Assembly (NCBI RefSeq): GCF_011440275.1
Contig: NZ_JAAOIV010000006.1
Location: 54,896 to 118,895, forward strand
Length of the DNA stretch: 64,000 nucleotides
Direction of reading: 5' to 3'
Source: Metallococcus carri
GTDB taxonomy: Bacteria; Actinomycetota; Actinomycetes; Actinomycetales; Dermatophilaceae
Position numbers and translations under genes: made by a program. Shown one piece after another: positions 26,606 through 34,272 of this stretch (the first letter of the stretch is position 1; the number at the start of each line of letters is the position of its first letter). The notes below the pieces were generated by a model, which was not told the origin of the DNA, searched no databases, and saw nothing but the letters and a program-made list of their open reading frames with translations.

Positions 26606-26708
26606 TAGAGCTTTCCGGTCGTTATAGCGACCATCTCCGGGGTTTCGACTCGCTCAACCGGCGAATGAACTACACCCGTAGTAGCGACGTCCGGCGGTTA
26701 TAGCGACC
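26594..26708. repeat. Duplicated 39-bp double-dyad element
   Basis: Two 39-bp copies, 26594-26632 and 26670-26708, match at 33 of 39 positions by eye. Each begins CTACACCCGTAGTAG (a CTAC/GTAG dyad) and ends GTTATAGCGACC (part of a GTCG-TTATAG-CGAC imperfect dyad in copy 1). The middle is less conserved apart from TCCGG. Between them lies GGGGTTTCGACTCGCTCAACCGGCGA (26639-26664), a short form of the dispersed element at 39334. Copy 1 overlaps the tetR stop; copy 2 ends 26 bp before the HIT gene. This may be an operator cluster or a small repeat element. Confidence 0.65.
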
Positions 26709-26734
26709 GGACGGTTCTCGTGTAAAAGAGGCCC

Positions 26735-27145
26735 ATGACCGATTGCATCTTCTGCGGGATCGTCGCGGGCACCCTGCCGGCGCAGATCGTGCACGAGACC
26801 GACACGACCGTGGCCTTCCTCGACACCCGGCCGCTCTTCCACGGCCACGTGCTGGTGGTGCCGCGCGAGCACTACGTCACCCTGCCGGACCTGCCTGCCG
26901 ATCAGGTGCCCGGCTTCTTTGCCGAGGTGCGCCGCATCGCCGGGGTCATGCCGATGGCGCTGGACGCTCAGGGCACCTTCCTGGCGATGAATAACGTTGT
27001 GTCGCAATCGGTTCCGCACCTGCACTGCCATATCGTGCCGCGCACGAAGGGCGACGGATTGCGCGGGTTCTTCTGGCCACGCCGGCGCTACAAGGACGAC
27101 CAGGCGAGCCAGGTCGCCGAGCGACTCCGCAAAGCCCTCAACTGA
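26735..27145 (+). CDS. HIT family protein (nucleotide hydrolase/transferase)
   Basis: 136 aa. The histidine triad HLHCHIVPR holds H95, H97 and H99. The N-terminal CIFCGIVAG has the Cys pair often found in HIT proteins. Members cleave nucleoside phosphoramidates, AMP-lysine or dinucleoside polyphosphates; the exact substrate is not known. AAAGAGG precedes ATG 26735 by a few bases. Its promoter must lie within or just after the duplicated dyad element. Confidence 0.93.
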   Translation: MTDCIFCGIVAGTLPAQIVHETDTTVAFLDTRPLFHGHVLVVPREHYVTLPDLPADQVPGFFAEVRRIAGVMPMALDAQGTFLAMNNVVSQSVPHLHCHIVPRTKGDGLRGFFWPRRRYKDDQASQVAERLRKALN

Positions 27146-27187
27146 CCCCGCGCGCGCCGGTCAATCCCCCTCGTAGGCTCGACCTTC

Positions 27188-27457
27188 GTGACCATCCTCA
27201 TCGATCCGCCGTTCTGGCCGGCACACGGCCGGCTGTGGTCGCATCTGGTGAGCGACAGCTCGTATGACGAGCTGCACGCCTTCGCGCGCGCGCTCGACTT
27301 GCCGTCGCGCGGCTTCGACATCGACCACTACGACATCCCGCAGGAGCGGTATGCCGAAGTCGTCGCCGCGGGCGCAACCGAGGTCACCGCGAGCGAACTC
27401 ATCCGACGGCTCATCGACAGCGGTTTGCGCGTGCGCGAACGGGACCGGCCCAGCTGA
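27188..27457 (+). CDS. DUF4031 domain-containing protein
   Basis: 89 aa, small soluble protein. The opening TILIDPPFWPAHGRLWSHLVSD, the central HAFARALDLPSRGFDIDHYDIP and the ERYAEVVAAGA segment are the DUF4031 pattern, common in actinobacteria and of unknown function. Conserved His and Asp residues (HGRLWSHL, DIDHYD) suggest a metal or phosphate site, but this is inference. GTG 27188 has no clear Shine-Dalgarno; a TAGGCT at 27174-27179 could give a leaderless transcript. Confidence 0.85.
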   Translation: MTILIDPPFWPAHGRLWSHLVSDSSYDELHAFARALDLPSRGFDIDHYDIPQERYAEVVAAGATEVTASELIRRLIDSGLRVRERDRPS

Positions 27458-27511
27458 GCGGTGTGCGCGCCCGGGTGAAGCGGTCACCTGAACGGATTCG
27501 ACTGCGCCGAT

Positions 27512-27531
27512 AGTGAGCGCTCGCTTAGGAT
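27512..27531 (+). promoter_or_regulatory. Palindrome abutting a -10 element upstream of the SRPBCC gene
   Basis: AGTGAGCGCTCGCT at 27512-27525 is a 14-bp palindrome with one mismatched pair, directly followed by TAGGAT (27526-27531), a good actinobacterial -10. A repressor bound there would block the promoter. The form resembles TetR-family operators, but no regulator gene is adjacent. Confidence 0.45.
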
Positions 27532-27567
27532 CGGTGCCGAGCAATGACCCCGAGTCGTAGGAGCGCC

Positions 27568-28047
27568 ATGCCCGCCAACCTCAGCACCTCCGTCACGATC
27601 GACGCGCCGCCGAGCGCCGTCTGGGCCGTGGTGTCCGACCTCAAGCGGATGGGCGAATGGAGCCCGCAGTGCCGCAAGGTGATCGTGCGGGGCGGCGGAC
27701 CGATCGCCAAGGGCACCAAGATGGTCAACGTCAACCGCGAAGGCCTCAAGGTGTGGCCGACCCAGTCGATGGTCACCGAGTTCGAGCCCGATCGCGCCAT
27801 CGCTTTCCGGGTGCGGGAGAACAAGGCGATCTGGCGCTTCGACCTCGAGCCGGCCGCCGACGGTGGCACAAAACTCACCGAAACCCGCGATGTCACGAAC
27901 GGCACGACCGCGATCTCGCACAAGCTGATCGACGCCTTCCTCGGCGGCGAGGCCCGCTTCGAAGCCGACCTCGTCACCGGCATGAAGCAGACCCTGGCCA
28001 AGATCAAGGCCGAGGTCGAGAAGGCGCCCGCTCGACGCAGCGCCTAA
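27568..28047 (+). CDS. SRPBCC (START/Bet v1-like) family protein
   Basis: 159 aa. The sequence begins with the typical first strand STSVTIDAPPSAVWAVVSDLKRMGEWSPQ, continues with beta strands (GTKMVNVNR, IAFRVRENKAIWRFDLEP) and ends in a long C-terminal helix (MKQTLAKIKAEVEK), which is the helix-grip fold. Such proteins bind hydrophobic ligands or act in polyketide/lipid metabolism; the ligand is unknown. ATG 27568 is chosen for TAGGAG at 27558-27563; ATG 27544 in frame is an alternative. It converges on the S9 peptidase with 5 nt between stops. Confidence 0.87.
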   Translation: MPANLSTSVTIDAPPSAVWAVVSDLKRMGEWSPQCRKVIVRGGGPIAKGTKMVNVNREGLKVWPTQSMVTEFEPDRAIAFRVRENKAIWRFDLEPAADGGTKLTETRDVTNGTTAISHKLIDAFLGGEARFEADLVTGMKQTLAKIKAEVEKAPARRSA

Positions 28048-28052
28048 GGCAG

Positions 28053-30134
28053 TCAGCGCAGCGCGTAGGACACCAAGAAGGCGCGCTCAAACGCCTGGTC
28101 GCGCCAGGCGTCATACCGCCCGCTGCTGCCGCCGTGCCCAGCGACGATCTGCGTGCGCAGCACGATCGGCCGCCCGCCGGTGACCGTCTCGCGCAGCCGC
28201 TGCACCCACTTCACCGGCTCGACGAAGGACACCCGCGTGTCGTTGATGCTCGTCGTCGCGAGGATCGCCGGGTAGTCGACCGGGCGGACGTTCTCGTACG
28301 GCGAGTAGGCCTTCATGCACGCGTAGATCTCGGCGTCCTCGATCGGATTGCCCCACTCCTCCCATTCGCCGACCGTGAGCGGCAGCGTCGGGTCGAGGAT
28401 GGTGGTGAGCGCGTCGACGAAGGGCACCCCCGCGTGCACGGCGGCGAACAGTTCCGGCGCCTCGTTGACCGCGGCACCGATGAGCAGGCCACCGGCCGAA
28501 AATCCTTCGGCGACAAGGCGATTGGGTGCCACCCAGCCCTGCTCGATGAGCGCTCGACCACAGTCGACGAAGTCGTGGAAGGTGTTGGGCTTGGCGAGGA
28601 ATTTGCCCTGCTCATACCACCGCCGGCCGAGCTCGCCACCACCGCGCACGTGCGCGATAGCCACCACGAGACCGCGCTCGAGCAGCGATAGCCGCGACAC
28701 CGCGAAGCTCGGGTCGCTGCTCGCCTCGTAGGACCCGTAGCCATAGAGATAGCCGGGGTTGCTGCCGTCCGCAGTGAGCTCAGCCCGCCGGGCGACCGAC
28801 ATCGGCACCCGCTCGCCGTCGCGCGCGGTGACCCAGACGCGCTCCTCGACATACCGGCTCGGGTCGTAACCCGGCACCTCCTGTCGCTTGAGCAGCTCGG
28901 GTTCGCGCCCCGGCCCGACGGACAGCACCGACCGTGGGATCAGCAGCGAGGAGGCGACCACCTGCACCGCGTCGGTGTCGTATGCCGGGTTGGACCCGAG
29001 CCCGACCGTCGTCAGCGGACCGAGCCCGGGAATGTCCTCGATCTGCCCGTATGACGACCCGTGCTTGGGCACCAGCCGCACGGTCCCGATCCCCTGGTGC
29101 CGCATCGCCACGGCCACCACATCGCGGAACGCCGCGACACCGAGGATGCGGTCCCCCTCTTCGCCGGTAAGCAGCGGTCGCCAGTGCTGTCGGCCGGGCG
29201 TCTGCAGCGGAGCCCACGCGACATCGAAGTCGGGCCGAGACCCGTTGTGCGTCACCAGGATTCGTGGACCGTCCACTTCGACGTCATAGTCCAGCCCTGG
29301 GGTGCGCGGCTCGACCATGACCGGCTCCGACAGCGGGTGCCGCAGGTCGAGCAGCCGCACCTCGGTCGTGGTGCGCGACTCGGAGTAGATCGTCAGCCAA
29401 TTGCCGTCGCGGGAGGAGTCGATGCCGAGGGAGAAGACCTCGTCCGGCTCGTCCGCGACGAGCACGTCGGTCTCGGCCGGTCGGCCGAACTCGTGCCGCC
29501 AGACCTGGAAGGAGCGCCACGCGTCGTCCCGGCGGGTGTAGAACAGGTGGCTGCCGTCGACCGACCAGGCCAGCTCGTTGCCGACCTGGCGCACGCTGTC
29601 GTCGAGCACCGCGCCGGTCGCCGCGTCCCGCACCTCGAGGTCGTAGAGCTCTCCGCCGGTGCGGTCGACGAGCACCGCGATGCGCTCCCCCGCGTGGTCC
29701 ACCTCGAGTGCGGCGAGCTCGAAGAACTCCTGGCCCTGCGCCTCGGCGTTGCCGTCGACGAGCACCTGCTCGCCCTCGACCGGCGCGCCCGGCTCGACAT
29801 GCGGGCGCTCGGGGTGCGCGGATCGCGGTGCGCGGCAATGGATTTCGTATTGCAGCCCGGCCACGGTGCGTGAGTAGTACCACCAATCACCCAGGCGCAC
29901 CGGCACCGAAACGTCGTCCTCATGGATGCGTGCCCGCAACTCCTCGAAGAGCGTGTCCGCGAGCGGCGCAAGGTCGGCGGTGACCGCCTCGGTGTAATCG
30001 TTCTCGGCCCGCACCAGCTCGAGCAACCGTGGGTCGTCGTGGTTGCGCATCCACGCCATCGGGTCGTCGACGACGTCCCCGTGGAAGGTGCGCTGGTGGG
30101 GTTCGCGGTCGGCATACGGTGGCTGAACGGTCAC
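28053..30134 (-). CDS. ptrB: Prolyl oligopeptidase family serine peptidase (oligopeptidase B type, S9A)
   Basis: 693 aa. An N-terminal seven-bladed propeller filters substrates. The C-terminal alpha/beta hydrolase domain has the nucleophile motif GFSAGG with S546, an Asp in TTSINDTRV and the catalytic His in VAGHGGSSGRYDAW. Enzymes of this type cut short peptides after basic residues in the cytosol. I placed the start at GTG 30134 because AAGGTG ends 6 nt upstream; GTG 30140 is also in frame. It lies 3-10 nt after the SSF transporter gene, so the two are probably co-transcribed. Confidence 0.92.
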   Translation of the reverse strand: MTVQPPYADREPHQRTFHGDVVDDPMAWMRNHDDPRLLELVRAENDYTEAVTADLAPLADTLFEELRARIHEDDVSVPVRLGDWWYYSRTVAGLQYEIHCRAPRSAHPERPHVEPGAPVEGEQVLVDGNAEAQGQEFFELAALEVDHAGERIAVLVDRTGGELYDLEVRDAATGAVLDDSVRQVGNELAWSVDGSHLFYTRRDDAWRSFQVWRHEFGRPAETDVLVADEPDEVFSLGIDSSRDGNWLTIYSESRTTTEVRLLDLRHPLSEPVMVEPRTPGLDYDVEVDGPRILVTHNGSRPDFDVAWAPLQTPGRQHWRPLLTGEEGDRILGVAAFRDVVAVAMRHQGIGTVRLVPKHGSSYGQIEDIPGLGPLTTVGLGSNPAYDTDAVQVVASSLLIPRSVLSVGPGREPELLKRQEVPGYDPSRYVEERVWVTARDGERVPMSVARRAELTADGSNPGYLYGYGSYEASSDPSFAVSRLSLLERGLVVAIAHVRGGGELGRRWYEQGKFLAKPNTFHDFVDCGRALIEQGWVAPNRLVAEGFSAGGLLIGAAVNEAPELFAAVHAGVPFVDALTTILDPTLPLTVGEWEEWGNPIEDAEIYACMKAYSPYENVRPVDYPAILATTSINDTRVSFVEPVKWVQRLRETVTGGRPIVLRTQIVAGHGGSSGRYDAWRDQAFERAFLVSYALR

Positions 30135-30143
30135 CCGCACACC

Positions 30144-31610
30144 TTAGGTCGCGGGCCGCACCTCCCGCGCGCGAGCCGGCCCACCGGTGACCGCGGAAAC
30201 GATCGCCATCACGATGACATTGGCGACCAGCGCGACCATGCCGACGTTGAGGTGGTGCAGGCCGCTCGGCAGGAACGGCAGCACGTCACCGGTCGTCAGC
30301 TTGCCGATCGTCAGCCAGGTGACGATCGCGGCTCCGACGACCATGCCCGCGGCCGCTCCGATCGCCGACACCGGGTTGCGCCGCAGCAGGCTGAGCACCA
30401 TTGACGGGAAGAGCTGGGTGACGAAGGCGTAGCCGAGCAACAGCAGGTTGACGATCGCGTCGCCGCCGTTGAAGACCAGATAGAGCGCGACCAGCGCGAT
30501 GATCGGCACGAACGCACGGGCCACGAGCGACAGCCGCTGACCGGAAAGGCTGGGCGCCAACGGTTTCAGCACGTTCTGGGCGATCAGCGTCGCGCAGGTC
30601 GTGAGCAGCATTGCGCCGGGCACCAGCGCGCAGAGCATGCCGGCCGCGCCGATGAAGCCCACCGCCCACGACGGCAGCTGCGAGCGCGAGATCGCGAGCA
30701 GCGACAGGTCGCCGTTGGCCAGGCCCGGCGTCACCAGGAAGGCGGTGAACCCGACGAAGATCACGAAGAGCAGCACCAACTGGTAGATCGGCAGCAGCGC
30801 GGCATTGCGCCGGAAGGTTTTCTGGTCCTTGCTGGAGTAGATCGCGCTGAAGTAGTGCGGCCACATGAAGAATCCCAGGGCGGACAGCAGCACGCTGGTG
30901 ATGAACCAGCCTGGGTCGAAGGCCGGCTTGCTCAGCACCAGGTGCCCGGGCGCCTTGGCGTTCACCGCTTGCAGCATCGCCTCGATCGATCCGCTGGTGT
31001 GGATCGGCAGGTAGATCCCGATCGCGATGACCACGATGAGCACGAGCACGTCCTTGACGATCGCATTGGTCGCCGCCGCGTGGATCCCCGAGATCGTGAC
31101 GTATGCCGCGAGTCCCAGCGCGCCGATCCAGACCGCTGCGGTCGCCGAGACCCGGCCGTAGGAGGTCTCCTGCACGATGATCCCGAGGCCCTTCAGCTGC
31201 AGTTCGAGATAGGGCACCATCGCGATCACGCCGAGGATCGCCACGACCGTGCCGAGCATCCGGCTGTTGTACTTGCTGATGAACCAATCTGGTTGGGACA
31301 GAAGCCTTTTGCTCTGTCCATAGCGCCAGATCGCCGGCGCCAGCCAGTAGGAGATGACATAGGCCAGCGCGCCGTAGCACAGGATGTAATAGGCGGCGCC
31401 GCCGTTCTTGTAGGAATAGCCGGAGGCGCCGAGGAAGGTGAAGGTCGTGTAGATCTCACCGGCCAGCAGCAAGAAGACGATCAATGAGCCGAAGCCGCGC
31501 CCGCCGACGCTCCATTGCTCCAGGTCCATCTCCTTGCCCCGGCGGCCGGCGATGCCGAGGCCGAGCGCCAGCAGGAAGAAGAGCGCCAGGATGACGAGGG
31601 CGGCGCTCAC
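30144..31610 (-). CDS. Sodium/solute symporter (SSF family)
   Basis: 488 aa with about 13 membrane helices. The N-terminus (LALGLGIAGRRG...EQWSVGGRGFGSLIVFLLLAGEIYTTFTFLGASGYSYKNGG) is typical of SSF transporters of the monocarboxylate/amino-acid group. GTG 31610 overlaps the stop of the DUF3311 gene by 4 nt. SSF-DUF3311 pairs are a recurring arrangement in actinobacteria. Na+-coupled uptake of a small organic acid is likely but the substrate is not readable. The downstream S9 oligopeptidase hints at a link to peptide or amino-acid use. Confidence 0.9.
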   Translation of the reverse strand: MSAALVILALFFLLALGLGIAGRRGKEMDLEQWSVGGRGFGSLIVFLLLAGEIYTTFTFLGASGYSYKNGGAAYYILCYGALAYVISYWLAPAIWRYGQSKRLLSQPDWFISKYNSRMLGTVVAILGVIAMVPYLELQLKGLGIIVQETSYGRVSATAAVWIGALGLAAYVTISGIHAAATNAIVKDVLVLIVVIAIGIYLPIHTSGSIEAMLQAVNAKAPGHLVLSKPAFDPGWFITSVLLSALGFFMWPHYFSAIYSSKDQKTFRRNAALLPIYQLVLLFVIFVGFTAFLVTPGLANGDLSLLAISRSQLPSWAVGFIGAAGMLCALVPGAMLLTTCATLIAQNVLKPLAPSLSGQRLSLVARAFVPIIALVALYLVFNGGDAIVNLLLLGYAFVTQLFPSMVLSLLRRNPVSAIGAAAGMVVGAAIVTWLTIGKLTTGDVLPFLPSGLHHLNVGMVALVANVIVMAIVSAVTGGPARAREVRPAT

Positions 31611-31831
31611 TGGTCACCCTCCGCGCCGCGCTTGTTCGCCGGATCGGTGAGGTAGACGGTCGTCATACAGATCGCGGTGATGACGACCGCGAGGACGATC
31701 CAGAAGAGGAAGAACGGCAGGCCAAGCACGAACGGCTCGGTGCGGTTCACGAAGGGGATCGCGAGGAGCATCATCACGAACGGGATCGCGGCGAGCACCA
31801 GGTGCAGGGCGCGGGGCGGGGACGGGCGCAT
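31607..31831 (-). CDS. DUF3311 small membrane protein, SSF partner
   Basis: 74 aa with two hydrophobic helices (LHLVLAAIPFVMMLLAIPFV and LPFFLFWIVLAVVITAICMTTVYLT) joined by the FVNRTEPFVLG loop. DUF3311 proteins are almost always encoded just before an SSF symporter and are thought to be accessory subunits, comparable to the small partners of other transporters. It overlaps the symporter by 4 nt, implying coupled translation. Confidence 0.88.
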   Translation of the reverse strand: MRPSPPRALHLVLAAIPFVMMLLAIPFVNRTEPFVLGLPFFLFWIVLAVVITAICMTTVYLTDPANKRGAEGDQ

Positions 31832-31903
31832 CGCCCCAACCTGCCAGCGAGCACCCCTGGGCCGTCAAGGGATTGGTCAGCTGCTGATCGTTCGTTGCAC
31901 GCG

Positions 31904-31934
31904 ATGACCGGACAGCAAGCGTCAATGTTATGAT
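31904..31934 (+). promoter_or_regulatory. Promoter giving a leaderless transcript
   Basis: TATGAT at 31929-31934 is a near-consensus -10 hexamer ending 5 nt before the ATG at 31940, so the transcript would begin at or next to the start codon (leaderless). A weak -35 ATGACC lies at 31904-31909 with 19-nt spacing. No Shine-Dalgarno precedes the ATG, consistent with this reading. Confidence 0.55.
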
Positions 31935-31939
31935 GACGA

Positions 31940-32176
31940 ATGCAGATCGCGTGGAGCGCACGCAAGCACGGCATCGAGGATGCCGACATCCTGCACGCCA
32001 TCACCAACCTCATCCGATATGCAGAACAGACCTACGACGGCGAAGAGCGAATCTTCCTCATTGGCCCCGCTCGCGACGGACGCTTTCTCGAACTGGTCCT
32101 CGTTCCCGCCAGCCAGCCTGTGCGGGTGATCCACGCGGACATCCTCCAACCGAAGAACTACCGCCTTCTGGGGTGA
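31940..32176 (+). CDS. Small toxin-like protein (BrnT/RelE-like candidate)
   Basis: 78 aa. The layout, an N-terminal helix (ARKHGIEDADILHAITNLIRY), then strands around ERIFLIGPARDGRFLELVLVP and VRVIHADILQP, resembles small ribonuclease toxins of the BrnT/RelE-type beta-sheet group. The key feature is conserved HADILQP near the C-terminus. It is followed 5 nt later by a small HTH protein, the gene order toxin then antitoxin. The toxin activity is inferred from size, fold pattern and context only. No Shine-Dalgarno; leaderless expression is likely. Confidence 0.6.
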   Translation: MQIAWSARKHGIEDADILHAITNLIRYAEQTYDGEERIFLIGPARDGRFLELVLVPASQPVRVIHADILQPKNYRLLG

Positions 32177-32181
32177 GCACC

Positions 32182-32424
32182 ATGACGACCAAGACCACCA
32201 AGCAGCGCAAGATCGACGACTTCATCGACTCCATCGACACGGCCGATATGCGCGACGGCTCCCACCTGCGTGAGATCGCTTCCGCCGCGAAGGCTCGGGA
32301 TGCCGCCGACGAGAAACTCCACGCAGCCGTCCGGGCGGCTCGCGAGGCCGGTGATTCGTGGACCGCGATCGGACTTGTTCTCGGCACGAGCAAGCAGAAT
32401 GCCCATCGGAAGTACGGTCACTAG
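32182..32424 (+). CDS. Small HTH protein, probable antitoxin partner
   Basis: 80 aa. A Lys-rich N-terminus and acidic middle (IDDFIDSIDTADM) precede a helix-turn-helix (AVRAAREAGDSWTAIGLVLGTSKQNAHRKYG), a form common in small actinobacterial DNA-binding antitoxins. ATG 32182 is annotated; GTG 32173, which would overlap the toxin stop by 4 nt (GTGA), is equally plausible and would add three residues. The usual function would be neutralising the upstream protein and autorepressing the operon. It ends 22 nt before the convergent ABC permease stop. Confidence 0.6.
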   Translation: MTTKTTKQRKIDDFIDSIDTADMRDGSHLREIASAAKARDAADEKLHAAVRAAREAGDSWTAIGLVLGTSKQNAHRKYGH

Positions 32425-32446
32425 ATGGATCGACGCCAGCAGATGG

Positions 32447-33301
32447 TCATTCGTTGATGCCGGTCTGCTCGACACCGGCGACGATCCACCGCTGCAGGAA
32501 CAGGAACATCAGCAGCAGCGGCACCATCGAGATGAGCGCGGCCATGAACATGCCGTGCAGGTTGATCGACTGCGCCGTGGCGTAGGTCGACAGGGTGATC
32601 TGCACCGTCCAGGAGTTCTGGTCCTGGCCGATCACCAGCGGCCAGAGGAAGGCGTTCCATGAGCCGATGAAGGTGATCGTGGCGATGGCTGCCACGAAGG
32701 ACCACGAGTTGGGCACCACGATGCGCCAGAAAGTGCGCCACGGCCCGGCGCCGTCGATCTGCGCGGCCTCCTCGAGCTCCTTGGGAAAACCCAGGAAGTA
32801 CTGCCGGAACAAGAAGGTCGCCAGCGCCTGGAAGAGTCCCGGCACGATCAGCCCGCGCAGGGTGGAGACCCAACCGAGGGTGGAGACCATCACGAAGGAC
32901 GGCACGAAGGTCACCGCGGCCGGGATGAGCAGCGTCGCCAGCACGACGTAGAACACCGCACTCGCGTAACGCACCCGGATGCGCGCGAGCCCGTAGCCCG
33001 CCATACCGGAGATGACCAGCACGCCCACGGTCTGGGTGACGGCGATGAACAGCGAGTTCAGCATGCTGCGCCCCAGCGGAGCACTCGGATCGTTGAACGC
33101 GTCGATCAGGTTGTGCCACTGCGGATTCGACGGGAACCAGGTCCAGCCGTTGACGTTGTTGATCTGCTGGTCGGTCGACAGTGCGTCGCGCACCAGCAGG
33201 TAGAACGGGATCAGGAAGGCGATCGTGAGCAACACCAGCACGATCCCGCGCGCGACCTTGGCCGCGCGCCGGTCGCCCTGGCCCACCCCGACCGAGCTCA
33301 C
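32447..33301 (-). CDS. Sugar-type ABC transporter permease (MalG/CUT1 type)
   Basis: 284 aa, six helices. The opening ARGIVLVLLTIAFLIPFYLLVRDALST and the EAA loop (LGFPKELEEAAQIDGAGPWRTFWRIVVPN) identify a CUT1 carbohydrate permease of the MalG kind. GTG 33301 overlaps the previous permease stop by 4 nt. It completes a binding protein-permease-permease operon with no ATPase, so an orphan MsmK-like ATPase elsewhere must energise it, as is common in actinobacteria. Confidence 0.92.
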   Translation of the reverse strand: MSSVGVGQGDRRAAKVARGIVLVLLTIAFLIPFYLLVRDALSTDQQINNVNGWTWFPSNPQWHNLIDAFNDPSAPLGRSMLNSLFIAVTQTVGVLVISGMAGYGLARIRVRYASAVFYVVLATLLIPAAVTFVPSFVMVSTLGWVSTLRGLIVPGLFQALATFLFRQYFLGFPKELEEAAQIDGAGPWRTFWRIVVPNSWSFVAAIATITFIGSWNAFLWPLVIGQDQNSWTVQITLSTYATAQSINLHGMFMAALISMVPLLLMFLFLQRWIVAGVEQTGINE

Positions 33302-34272
33302 GACTCGCTCCGTCCGAGGCCGGTGAGCTTGCCCTGCACCAGCGCGAAGACCGCGATCAGCAGGGTGAGGATGACGGCACCGGCGCTGCCGTTGCCGAAG
33401 TCCTGCACGCTGCCGAGCGCGATGTTGTAGAGATAGATCAACGGCGGACGGGCGTATGGCGGGTAGCCGCCGGGCGTCGCGAGGATGTTGTAGAACTCGT
33501 CGAACGCCTGAAAAGCGTTGACCAGCAACAACATCAGCACCGCGGTCGAGGTCGTGCGCAACTGCGGGAAGGTGATGTAGCGGAACGCCTTCCAGCCCGT
33601 CGCACCGTCCAGCGCGGCCGCCTCGTAGAGATGTCGCGGGATGCGTTGCAGCGCGGCCAGGAAGAGCACCATGTAGAACCCGACCTGCAGCCACAACCGC
33701 ACGGTGGTGATCACCAGCCAGTACCACGGCGGGTGCACCACCGACAGCCACGGCACCGGGTCGAGACCCACCCAGCCCAGCACGGTGTTGGCCAGGCCGC
33801 TGGAGATGCCGGTGAAGATGCCGTGCCGCCAGATCAGCGCGGCCACGACATACGAGCAGGCGACCGGCAGGAAGAAGACCGAGCGGAAGAACGCCCGCCC
33901 CCACGACGTCGCCTCCAGCAGCACCGCCAGGCCGAGCGAGATGACGAAGGTGGTCGGCACGATGAACGCCGCGAAGACCACGAAGGTGACCAGGCTGGAG
34001 CGGAAGGCCGGATCGCCCAGCATGGCGCGGTAGTTGTCGAAACCGACGAACTCGGTCGGCGTCACCGTGTTGTGCGCGTTGTAGAAGCTCAGCCAGATGC
34101 TCCAGCCGATCGGGATGAGCACGAAGATCGCCAGGCCGAGGAAGAACGGGCCGACGAAGACCCAGAACCACAGGTGCGGGTTGTCGGTCCAGCGCCGTCG
34201 GCTGGGTGCCGGCCGCGCCGGGCCGGACCGGGCAGCCCCGGCCGAGTCCGACGCGGCTGCCGGTGCGCTCAC
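33298..34272 (-). CDS. Sugar-type ABC transporter permease (MalF/CUT1 type)
   Basis: 324 aa. A Ser/Ala/Pro-rich cytoplasmic N-terminus precedes six helices starting at LWFWVFVGPFFLGLAIFVLIPIGWSIWLSF. The EAA loop RIPRHLYEAAALDGATGWKAFRYITFPQL identifies a CUT1 MalF-like subunit. GTG 34272 overlaps the binding-protein stop by 4 nt; the longer open frame upstream lies in the binding-protein gene and is a shadow. Confidence 0.92.
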   Translation of the reverse strand: MSAPAAASDSAGAARSGPARPAPSRRRWTDNPHLWFWVFVGPFFLGLAIFVLIPIGWSIWLSFYNAHNTVTPTEFVGFDNYRAMLGDPAFRSSLVTFVVFAAFIVPTTFVISLGLAVLLEATSWGRAFFRSVFFLPVACSYVVAALIWRHGIFTGISSGLANTVLGWVGLDPVPWLSVVHPPWYWLVITTVRLWLQVGFYMVLFLAALQRIPRHLYEAAALDGATGWKAFRYITFPQLRTTSTAVLMLLLVNAFQAFDEFYNILATPGGYPPYARPPLIYLYNIALGSVQDFGNGSAGAVILTLLIAVFALVQGKLTGLGRSES

